Source of the DNA: Glandiceps talaboti | Taxonomy: Eukaryota > Hemichordata > Enteropneusta > Spengelidae | Assembly (NCBI RefSeq): GCF_964340395.1 | Contig: NC_135551.1 | Location: 26,893,380-26,905,879, forward strand | Reading direction: 5' to 3' | Length of the DNA: 12,500 nt | Shown here: piece after piece, positions 1-11,800 of the stretch | Layout of the letters: each line of letters starts with the position of its first letter | How positions within the stretch are numbered: position 1 is the stretch's first letter | Translations under genes and position numbers: made by a program | The notes under the pieces: generated by a model | Database searches by the model: none | What the model was told of the DNA's origin: nothing | Seen by the model: the letters and a program-made list of their open reading frames with translations, nothing else

Positions 1-100
<100 letters not shown>

Positions 101-164
101 ATTTTCTCTTATTTCTGACCGCCTCTTTCACTTAGGAACTGTTTTTAGAAAATACTATATTTAC

Positions 165-264
165 CTTCTGCTGATTTACGTACTTGGGTCTGTGCGAGAT
201 TTGAATCTTGGCTCATTGATGCCATCGCATCAGCAGCTCTGCTCATAGCTTTAGCCGATACAGA
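165..264 (-). CDS. Exon: polycystin pre-GPS helical region (4), last exon in window
   Basis: A 100-base exon entered in phase 0 and left in phase 1 lies between acceptor TTTCCCGTCCAG and donor GTAAAT. It encodes [18 protein letters not shown], then Q-T-Q-V-R-K-S-A-E. The Ala/Met-rich pattern suits an alpha helix in the same bundle as the preceding exons. The coding frame continues left of the window, where GPS, PLAT and membrane segments would be expected if the gene is a full polycystin. Confidence 0.85.
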
Positions 265-2733
265 CTGGACGGGAAAGAAATACGACAGTAAACATTTCAT
301 AAAGTGCCATATCTGAAATAAACTTTCATTCAGGTACGCACGCACGCACGCACGCGCATGTATACATACATACATACATACATACATACATACATACATA
401 CATACACACATACATATGTATGTATGTATTTATGTAAGTATGTATGTATGTATGTATGTATGTATGTATGTACATGTACACGTGTGTGTGTTACCATTAT
501 CTGCCTCCCTCGAGCTCGAGTAATTCCATAATCTACATATTTAACAATTAGCCATAAAGGATTTCATAACACCATAGAATTATAGGTGGTCAACATACCT
601 GAGTTTTTTTTCCAACTTGAGACGGTATTGCTGTCGAATAGGTCAGTGCCGAGGCTGTCTGTGAGACTGCTTGTGGAGTAAGCAATAGAGTGGTGGAGAA
701 CTCCCATAACTCAGATATCTCACTCCTCAACTGTAAATCAAATTTTAATTGCGAATAATCAATCACGTGCAGTATGAAAGTTTTAGATAATATACCGATG
801 AACACAAACACGTTTATGAATTAACTTCAAATGTACTACTTTTTCAAGGACAAGTTCTTTAGTATATACATTGTATAATCAACGTATTCAGCAATAGCTT
901 GCATGAAACGTGAGATAAAGTTAGCAATAAATGTTCATGGATTGATACCGGTATATAAAAATCCAATTAGTTACTGAAACCGAGTGCAGTGATGATTATT
1001 GTCAAATATGTAGCACGGGTAGAGTGACGTCATCATATGTAAATTGACATGACATGCTTGCATCGTACCTTTTCAATCATTGCCGTCCAGGTGGCGTTTG
1101 AACTTTGGTTACTCCACTGTGGAAAAGAAATGAGAAGCAAAACTGTAGATTAACTGTTACCATTGTACGAATAGGACTTCTACAGTCAGCGACTCGTTCA
1201 AATAACGACCTGTGTGACCGTAAATATTTCTGATCAGGTCAACTTGCCTGCGTATTTGTCTAAATTTCCTGGTTGCTGGTTCTAGTTCAAAATTCTTTTC
1301 GACCTTTCTACTGTACATGCATTATAATTACCTTGTTCAGTAAAGAAGAAATTGTAAGTATCATTTGATTGGCCTGTATTGGGTTGTCTAGTCGTCTGAA
1401 TACATCAGCTCGTCCGAAGTACGTCTTGATAACATCCTCGTCATACTCTAAAGGCAGAACCTGTCGTCAGAAAGAAAACAACAAAAACATGATATATATA
1501 TCCATACCCAGTTCCTATGTATTGCTATGGAGAAACTATATACCCTCTACCCTTGCATAATTTTCCTGGTATACCAAATTGCACCCAAACAATGTCATTT
1601 ACTCTAATTGCTGATCTAATTTCTGTTTTGCTATGTATGTTGCTATAAAGAACTTTCAAACAAAGATTTTTTATGCAACGGTTGGTTGTTAATGCGTCTA
1701 GTGAGTCGACATGTCATCTATAAACTACCAATCCTTATATTTACCCAACACCTATTAGTTGGCCAGCCAACTTGATTCTCTGACAATGTAAATTTAAGAA
1801 TTGACGATTTCAATTAAATTTATTGTAATTCAACAGTTACCATTAACCAACAATGATAACCTACTACTCTAAGAACACACTGTAATGTTACGGCGGCCCA
1901 GAGATAACAAAGGAACAATACATTTGTGGAAGAAATAATTAACTTTTGAGAGCAAAATATTCAGTGTAATGTAGCCTCGCGTGTCAGGACAATAAATATT
2001 CAACCAACATATCTCTTGCAGTGGCAAGACTGGATTTGAGGAAGCTAGGCAAGATCTTAGTGGGATTATTAGAAAAAACCCAGAATATTTTCATTCTAAA
2101 GAACCGACTAATTTGTAGTAATCACGTCAGTTATTCTGGAATGATTGGAACTTGGAAGATAGTTGTTAACGTCTAGTGGCAGTTGTGCAGTACCCAATGT
2201 GAACGAAGGACGCCCCCCAAAACCACTACATAATAAGAAGGTATTATCGGTTTTCCTCTATACCGACTCATTGCTTTATAACCCATAATTTTGAATGCTA
2301 TGACGTCATGATCATGAACCAAAATGGCTCTACCTTCACATGGATGGTTGTTGCATTTTTTTCACCGTACTGATCTTCAACTGATATGATCACTTCCCAA
2401 ATATGGTTATTCTCAGTTGGTCCTTCAGGGAGACTCATGTTTGGTGTCAAGGGGTCATCAGCGTAATAGAAGTCACTGCCGTAGATTTCACCGCCATACG
2501 ATAATTGTATTCGGTACTTTAGACCGGGGTCAATCAGCTTTCTTTCATCCACGTCTGTTATCACTGTTTCGTTCCGTTGCCAACCTTTACAGACAGCCAC
2601 AAATTTCGTGATCAGGGCTTTTCCTAGGGTCATAAGAGAAAATCAATGAACGCAGAGATAGACATACATACATACATACATACATACATACATACATACA
2701 TACATACATACATACATACATACATACATACAT

Positions 2734-2773
<40 letters not shown>

Positions 2774-2782
2774 CCAGGCAAT

Positions 2783-2828
<46 letters not shown>

Positions 2829-5800
2829 AATATGCACAAAGCAATAGTAAATTGAGTTATCGATAGCAGGAATTAAAATTAAAGTTATGAAGTTATAAAC
2901 TAATGTATGTAATTACAAGGGATATGCACAAACCTGCTTCAGGTAGCACTTTACAAGTTCCTCCATATGGAGTCGACGCAGTCTTGAAGTAATCAATGGA
3001 ATGTGATCGACCCCGTCCGGGAACATCAATAAAGGCCACGAGTTTGTATTCAGTGCCTTTGCTGAACACTTCCTCTTTGATAACCAGCGAGGACCCATTG
3101 GTTCCTGTTAATATTTATTGTTATTAGTTATGTTAACAGCTCGATATTATTTTCAGTTGGTTTGTTATATTGGTATCTTAACGTTCTCTATTTCAATGTT
3201 GAATTGACTTTGCTTTGAAACTCAATGAGAAACAGGTTGGGGGGTGAGAGGAGTTGACCAAACAGGGTAAACAGTACCTTAGTAAACACCAAACATATTT
3301 GTCAAGCATTCCTTTCCTACAAATATCAAAAATGCGTTTCTTACCAGTAACAGTGTATAAATCAAAGTCTTCAACGTAGTTGTATTCTTCAGTGATGTGG
3401 TCACGTTCATATAGACTCCAAGCCATTACACTGGTACCAACTGACGTACAATCTTGACAAATCAACTTGTATGATGTTGTGTACATAGAGCTAATTATTT
3501 CTCCGCAGTTTAAGATGCACCTAGAAAGTAACAAATAGACAGTATGACTGCAATGCCACGTGAATGTCACGTGACGTTTGGTATCAAAAGCCACAATCCA
3601 ATCATGTTTCTATAAGAGTTGCTGCTATATATGTTACCAACTCTTATATAGTGACACCATCGCTGTGACTGGCATATTTCTGTATGTTTCCTGATAAGAT
3701 TTTCTCCTGAAGGTATTTTCAAACTTGAACTAGTTGGGTTTTTGTAAGGTCTTGGGTACGATAACGGTCATAACACTTCCATTGCGTAATTGGTAGTCAC
3801 CCATACAGTTTTTATAAATAAAAGTGTAGTATATATACAAATTGGTGAACTCTGCAGGGTCAAGATCTCAATGAGAAATTAATGTTAAAATTGGGGTAGT
3901 GAATATTTTCAATTACGTAACTGGGTGGGGTGTGTAAAACTTTGTAGCTTTAATGGCCATGTACACATCGAATCGTTTTTGAAAGCCTATAGACAAAGTA
4001 CACTGATGCCATATGGGTAAAATATCCGACAAGAAAAAACATGAAATTCATCACCTACTTTCATGATTTTGCACAATATAAAGTTGAGCCTAGAAACAAT
4101 ACGTGAGATGTCAAAATGAGAACTAACATTTCACTGAGTGGTTATACATATTGAAGCCAGGCAAGTGAGTTTTTTTTATTAAAACCTTTCCATTTTCGCA
4201 AAATATTAGTATTGAGTGCTTCGTTTTTTATCTGTTAGCTAGCAGTGTTTTGCTAAGGTTGGGGAACCCAAGTAACAGAAAAGGGAAATATAGTTAAAAC
4301 TGGCATAGTTTCCGGTGACTGCATTATACCATTATCTTGGTGGGGAATCCCGGTAAAATGACAGGGGAACTCAGGTTGGTTTTAATTTCTTACCGCCCTT
4401 AACCAAATTCTCAGACTGGATAGTTATACAAAGTGCAGTCAGATTTAGGGCCATTTAGTAGATTAGCTTCAAGTATATATCCATGGTCCTTACCAAGTTT
4501 AGGACCATGTGGTAGATTAGCTTCAAGTATATAAATATGGTTCTTACTAGAATTGTTTTCTGTTATTGTTGTTTCTTGTAATCGTTGTAATTATCTTATT
4601 TTCCTTGAGAAATGAAATTTAATTCAAAGTAGACATAGATAGCTACACACTTCAAGTTGAAATATACTTACTTTAACTTTGCATTAGGGGGATAACCATC
4701 TACAACATCTACAGTTTGTTGAAAATATTGTTCCAGATTATCATGAGTAAACAGAGTCAGCCTCACAATATATGTGACGTTCTTAAGGACACTTCTAGCA
4801 ATGACGAGACCTGTATTACCATTCGTCTTTTCAATGGCGGATTCATCAATACCACATGCCTTAAATTGAATAGTCGGGCTGTCAGATGATAAGATTGGGG
4901 GCGCTGTATTAGGTAGATGACAGCTCCAAATAAGTGTGATACTGCCAGTCTCAGATTCGGGATCTGCTGACCTTGATCCATCGAATATCATATCAAAATA
5001 CATCGATTGTGTCCTTTGGAATGAACCCTCAATAACAACTATAGGCGGCGCTCTGACGATATCTACATAAACATGATCGGTCCCCGGATCAACATTGCTA
5101 ATGTCCACAAGCTCAACTGTCAGTGAAATTCTTATCAAACCATATTCGAAATATTTTGCAGGGAAAGAAATGCTAAACCGTTCAGATGACGGAATATCAA
5201 GTTCATATTTGTCACCATTTACAATTTTCTTAGCAAACCATGTGAAGGTAGCCTCGGTTTCATTTTCCCGACAAGTATAGGTGACAAGGCTGGTGACAGT
5301 TAGGGGGTCAGATCGATAGTGCACCCTAGGTGACAAACTGGATTTCCCACGTCCATTGATCCAGACTTGCGGCATGTCGCACATTGTGTAGACATTCAAA
5401 GGATGGCTTGCCGTAAGTAGTGTGTGTTCATTTACAGCCACCATTTTGATATCCCTGTCGCCTTTCTTCTTGTATTTATGTATAGCTGTTTGTTCAACTG
5501 TTCCATCAGATAAAAGTTCGATTTGTCCAACATCATCGATTTGTTCATCACCGAAGGTAAGGATTCGTACAATGTTTGTTCCATTATAGGTTGAACCAAT
5601 AAGTGTCAAATTCTTCCCTACTTCAATTTCCTCTAGAACTTCTCCTGTTTCTCCAATCAGGCTCTTGAAGTCGGTCTCCGAATATTCGACTTCAAAGTCC
5701 ATGTCTATGGTCGTGACACTTGCTTGAGAAAAAAGTGATGTGATATGTGTGACGTCATCTTTTGGTGGATTTATTACCTTCAAGAAAATATTTCGCATTC

Positions 5801-8800
5801 CGGTACATTGATATTCTTCTTTCTTGATGACGTACGCCCCCTCATGGTAGTCTAATGGTAATTCTTTCTTCCCATTTCCATTCTGATCCTCCATTTGAAG
5901 CAGCATGTTGACCTCTGCATCATCTTGTATGTTCCATGTAACAATAGCGTTTTCTCCAAATTCAATTGTAAACGGCGGTCTTGGCTCAAAACTGGAAAAA
6001 ATTGTTTTAACATACCGGAAAAACGTGTGCTCAGTGCAATCAATGTCATTACAGCACTTGACATTTGTGATGACAGGTCCGTGGGTGTCATGATCATAAA
6101 CATGGTTAATATTCACAAGACCATATTTAGTGTGAAATGTTTGGTCTGTGATGCCATCGCCAAAGTCCCAATCACAAGTAGTTGCATTTCCATCCACAAG
6201 GAACATCCTGAATAGCGTTTCATCTTGCTCTACGGTCAGCTGGTCTTCCCTGACTGAAATGTTGGCCACACTGAGACCTGATATTTCTTCATTCCGGTAC
6301 TCTTTATCTAAGACACTTCCTAATGTAGGGCCAGTCTGGGCTGTTACGACGATTTGTTTCAGGGAGAAAAAAGAACCAAGGAAATGATCAACACTGATAT
6401 TAAACATATACACACTCGGGTTGATATAGGATATGTTGAAATTGTACATTTGCCCAGTCCATACCTCATCAGCAATGGCTTCAAAGAAGTCGAAAAAGTC
6501 TATATAGAATGGTACTAAAAGGTCGTAGTCGCCTATGGATATTGAAAACCAACACTCCAAAACTTCATGCGGCATGTACACGTCATTGACGTGTTTAGCT
6601 CTAAAGCTGTTTGACTCGTGGGAGTAGCAATCCTTGTCAATAATTATACCAGCTTCAGGTTCAACAAACGTCTCGAAGATACTGCCTGATTTAAACACGT
6701 TCAGTTGGTTTGTAGTGGGGAACGAGTAAAACTGGTTTCCAGATTGTTCCTTTGGCAGAAGAGTGAAATCATCAGGGCTGTATTTAAGGTAAAGACTGCA
6801 ACCTTCACTACTTGATATCTGCCCACTGTCAAGTGCATTACCACAGAAGCAATGTCTGTCGTTACTCAAAGCACTAAAAGCAAATTCTAGGTCACTGCAA
6901 TGATGCCGACAATCCCCAATACGTGGTGCATCAATTCCAATGTCGATTTGTGAAAACTGACCATTGTTACTGTAACATCCTAGGAACGATGGATCTAGTA
7001 ATACAGAAAGGATTGTGGCTGTCAAATTCAGATTATTACATCGTGTATTCAGATATTTCAAATTACAATACGACAAAATATAATAAATAGAAAGTGGTGG
7101 AAGTCAAATCATGTTAGTGACAGAAGAGCCACACAACACGATACTAACATAAATTAACAATATCACAGTGCAGGTTAACGACAGGTTGCTGGTACAGAGA
7201 TATATTGTGTAAGTGTCATTGAAATTTGCCTCTTTTAATTTTCAAATTGGCAACAGGCGATAACATTGCACGAACCATTTGTGCTAATTAATCTTTCTAT
7301 ACGAAGTCTATCTTGAATATATAGCGAGGTACTAGGTATGATGAGTAACAAACCGAGTACATATTTAGGGATCTTCCCCTTGGGACTGCAACCTCGGACA
7401 ATAATTAACCCTATTTGAAACACTTACCACTGAATACTTGGACTTCTGCCAATTTCAACGATGAATCGTGACGTTGGTCACCGCTCGTGACGGATACATA
7501 CCGTCCAAACATGACACCAGATCCAGAGCAGTAAGCCGTAAAGGTGGCGAATTTCGACGTATCAAATATCGGACCACATCGCACAGACTGTTTGATATCG
7601 AGTGTATTACTAACCAACACTTGAGCTCCAGAAACGTCATCATCTGTCATAAGAAAGTGTAGATAGTTTTTTTAATGGCAAATATGGTTACTTCTAGAGT
7701 ATGTGCCTCTTTTAAAATCAAATCTGCAACAATTTTGGAGTAAAAAAAACAACTTGATTTACGATAAATTTCGCGCACAAGTGTTGTCAATATTTTAAAC
7801 GTATGTACATTGCAAGTTTCCTGCATTAGTACTTATTAATACAAATGAAACTATGTATTGGAACGATTTGAATACCAACTAAACTATAATAGGGGAATAA
7901 TAATAATATATAACAAGTGTCACTTAATGCCAGTATGGGGATCAAACTGTTATTAATGAGGTTTTGAGTGATTTTTCATAAAGCCTAAACACAATATTTA
8001 GTTCCAGTTACCCGATCCCACTTTTTTTTATGTATTCGAGAAAAAAATCGCGAAATTGTGTGAAGTCTCGCGAGAAATAGTGGATGCGGAAATTGACATC
8101 ATCTTAAAAAGACGATATAAAACTGTTCTTCCAATCTGTAATGGCTGTACATCTGACAGAGGCCATATGGAAAACAGCGGAAAACATAACTACCTGAACT
8201 AGAATATATATAAAAAAAAAAAAATTTTTTTTAAATCTACCTACCCCATCTATTTTAAAATTGAGCGAAATCCGAACCACAATTTTTTTTTGTTAGGCCT
8301 AACCAGAATATTATTTTAGTCACTAGGTGATGTTCAAAATATCTACAGGCAATGAATGGACGTACTTTGAAAAATAAATTTATATTCCATTGCCATGATG
8401 GATGCGGATTACATGTAATTAATTAACTACTTACTTTATGCCTAATTAATTAAGTAGTTTCAATTTCTGTCTATCTTAAAGTCTTGGTTTCAGCTCACCT
8501 GCAGACCTCAACACTACATGGGTCATTCCGTACACTCTACCAAGATCAATTTGTAGGTATGCATTAGGGTCACCCTTTGCGGTTTGACAAAACGTATCCA
8601 AGATCCCATCCACTGCCATTATTGGCGAGTATCGGTGGTCAGTACGGTAAGTGGTACTCAAATAACTGGCTTTGTTAAATGCAAGGTTTCGTGGTTCTGA
8701 AAATATAAATAATGTACGACACACTCATAATGCCTCAAGAGTTATGCTACTAGTGTCAGCCCTAGCACTTGGACTTCGGCACAAACAATAAAAATCAGAT

Positions 8801-11800
8801 CAAATAACTTTACGAATCAAGTACTAGTTGGGGCAGCAGACGGACTCGGGGATCCCTGGTACTGTCACAATGGTATTGGCATGGCATAAGTATGCCTAAT
8901 TACTATTACTACTCAGTATGTGATTACGTGGTTGAAAGAAGTCAAATGTTTTGTTCCCTGATTTGAAACTGTAATTCGTCTAGTAGACAGGCTTTGTCTG
9001 ACACTGATAAAAGTTTCATACTGGTAATAGATGGAAAATTGATATTTTTGTGTATAAGTTGTTTGTAAACACACTGCGAAAAGACGACTACAAAGCTAGA
9101 CATAATGATGGGATATTTTCAAAATTTACCTGCGTCAAACATGTATTCTTCGGTGATCTCGAGTTCGTCGATATATACCTCGGCGAGTTTGTCGTTACGC
9201 GCTTTATTTTGCCCAAGGACCACACGCGCACTTTCTTCGGTATAACCACTATCTGTAGTCGGTGCTCCAGTGGTATCTTCCGTCACTAGAAATCCGTCGA
9301 TGTAGACACTTAGTCCCTCACTGTACTTCCACGTGATCACCAGTTGAGACCATTGGTTGAACTCTCCGGTGAACCTAGCTGTCCAGGCAACGCTCGAGTT
9401 AGCTACGGTGGCCTCAAAGTGGTCCATAAGGAATTTAAAAGCCAAACCATTGACAGTGTCTGTGCCTGATTGGAGTATGACGAGCTTTTCCTCTAAGTTT
9501 CCTGTCTTAAACCACATACTCACAGTTACCCCTCTATCACAGGATGCCAGATCTGTCACACAGCATTCATGGAAGTCACCCAAATCTATCCATTGACCTT
9601 CCCCCTTCAACAATACAGCATTCTGAAAAATGGAATCGTTCACTAGGGAGACACTTCCATGAACTTCTGCATCTACGCCATTTGCTCCCGGAATGGATGA
9701 TGGTACATCTGTGCTTATTTCATCCATCGGCCAATACAATTCAACAGCAGGATCAACTGCACAGAAAATAAGACACATCTCTCAAATATCTTTTTGAAAA
9801 TAGTAATCATCTATTAATATAGTGGATATAGTTTATGCAGCAGTCACATATCCATAAATTGAAAAGAAAAGAGAAATGTTTGTGGAAAAAAAAAAGATAT
9901 TAAAAAAATATAAAAGACTACAAAGAAGCATGGGATTTTAATATGCTTATAGCTAAAAAAAGTGCAGAATACTTCTGTAGTACTTAATACTTACCATTGC
10001 ATACAACCGAGGCCAGTTCACTGTCATCGCACAGAGGAACTTGATTAACCGTACATCGCAGTATACTATCCTCACTTCCATCACATCCTATGTCTGTCAG
10101 CCACATCGGTACCAGTGATATAGGGGCATACACCGATTTGTGAAGAACTAACTCAGCGCCATTGGGGTAGCCTGTCAAAGTAGAGAACATCAGCAAATTT
10201 ATATTGATTGGTTGGTTGGTTGTATGATATACTCATTCGTGTTTTATCTGTCAAATATAAATCTCTCCACCAATCCATTTCCCTTCTGTGAGGGAAGGTT
10301 ATGATATGCTTTTACCTGTCTGTCTGCCTGTCTGTCTATCTATCTATTTACCTATCTTTATCCGTCTGCCCCCCCCCCCATCCATCCATCCATCCATCCG
10401 TCCGCTTGTCATTTTTAGAAAATAGAATCATCACATTGTAGTCAATAGACCCAGCTTGATTCATATGACATTCCGTGATACCGATAATATATAGAACACA
10501 CACTTATCACTCAATGGTTGCAGAGATGACGTACCGAGTTCTCTACATATAACGTTTCCATCATGTATATCCCAATAGTCATCGCACACAGTTCCCCATG
10601 TACCATTCCGATAGAACTCAATACGTCCTGCACTTGTTCCGACTCTGCCATTGCCGTCAACGAGTCTGATTGGCTCTGTACATTCAATCAAAACGCAATA
10701 ACAGTTATATAATATGGGATTATAAAGTTTGATGTCTCCGAGTCAGTAAACTTTTCAAGTCTTAGTAAACGTTTAACGTTTGAAACAACTTCAAATTGGT
10801 ATACGAATGTTTTGATCAGAGACAATATCAATATATCAGGAATGGAAAATGTAGTGACGAATAGATGGCGTCGTATATTGCGTGGAAAACTCGAGATGTA
10901 TTTTACATCGTGCACATAATCTGAGTCCAACCATGACACGTCAGTGACATTTGGTTAGTATCAATCACATTTGAATATCAGTGAGCCTGGAATTTAATAG
11001 CAGCTTAGCTTATTTTAACTTTTTCACACATTTAATAGCAACCTACTTGCGCACGCAGCTCCTGCATCCTGGGAATGACCACATGATGTTTTACCCTTGT
11101 CATTTTGGTCCGTGCAATCAAGAATGGTTTTCTCAGTCCCAGAGCAGTCGACATTTTCGAACCATACTGGTCCCGTTCCTTCGGCAAACTTCTTCACTTT
11201 GCCACCGAATGGATATCCTGTCAAAAAATGGAAGATGAAACCAGAATGAAAGAAGACCACGAATTACACAATACTTGCAGAAGATAGAAATGGCAGCTCA
11301 CATGCACACTATAAAAACACAAATTTGACAATTCAACACCGGGGTCCCACTTTCTCTAATAACAAACGGCATTTCACTATTGTGATTGCTAAATCAGAAA
11401 TATTTATCTCTGTTCAACTTTAAAACATTTTGTTCGCAATAATGTTTTATCAAAATATCAACCGATTCAATTATTTTTTTCAATGTAAAATATAACCACT
11501 TTTATCCACGTTCTACTTGGCATCTGATAAAGGTCGTATAAAAGATCAATTATGACACAAAGTAACCCATAGATGACGGTAAAAGTTAAATTATGTGGAT
11601 TTACCTAATTCAGTACACACCACTTCGGCATCTATATCGTCCCAACCTATATCACAGATTGTACCCCACTCTCTGTCAAGATATATATCGACACGTCCGG
11701 CATATGGCACACCACCACCGATAAACCGGATAGGCGCTGTAAGGATCAATTTGTGAAATAATAAAAGTACAATTATCACAACCATACGACGTAAGAAAAC

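Larger units (their letters stand above)
3521..4671 (-). other. Intron, phase 2, longest in the window
   Basis: 1,151 bases within the REJ module. It holds the inverted repeat at 3611-3648 and the 54-bp tandem duplication at 4444-4551. No other gene, RNA or coding frame is visible on either strand. Confidence 0.85.
7644..8498 (-). other. Intron, phase 1, inside F5/8C module
   Basis: 855 bases with the TCTCGCGAGA motif, A/T homopolymer runs and, at 8425-8433 and 8451-8459, a nine-base inverted repeat AACTACTTA/TAAGTAGTT. The stretch 7980-8340 differs in look from other introns (CG-containing motifs, homopolymers, TTAGGCCTAAC) and may be an old interspersed repeat. Confidence 0.8.

Noticed and set aside
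336-470. CRISPR array or satellite
   Set aside because: Unit length is four bases with no spacers, and the surrounding gene is a spliced animal gene.
1369-1560. Plus-strand 63-residue frame
   Set aside because: It is antisense to the exon at 1332-1460 and runs into AT-rich intron with no recognisable features.
1461-2333. Additional REJ exon hidden in this intron
   Set aside because: Flanking phases would allow it, but I found no open stretch with both splice sites and REJ-like residues, and the protein reads plausibly without it.
2587-2855. Open frames rich in Cys-Leu-Ser-Val, Met-Tyr-Val-Cys or His-Thr-Tyr-Ile over the microsatellite
   Set aside because: They are the unavoidable translation of TACA/GACA tetranucleotides in all frames, with no start context or domain.
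5852-6387. Overlapping frames on both strands opposite or beside the PKD region
   Set aside because: They are shadows of the giant exon; none shows a domain or splice support.
6995-7076. Upstream ATG-started extension of the giant exon, giving a separate gene start
   Set aside because: An acceptor (GTATTACTAG) at 6995-6996 in the phase required by the F5/8C exon, and the WSC domain beginning right after it, show that this part is intron; there is also no signal peptide.
8212-8232. Rho-independent-like terminator or poly(A) end of a retroelement
   Set aside because: No stem before the T run, no element body, and the locus is within an intron; at most a remnant.
9050-9771. Plus-strand frames opposite the LamG exon
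   Set aside because: Antisense shadows of a strongly supported domain-coding exon.
10688-10939. 83-residue minus-strand frame between SRCR domains 2 and 3
   Set aside because: It lies wholly in the phase 1 intron that correctly joins the two SRCR domains and has no domain features.
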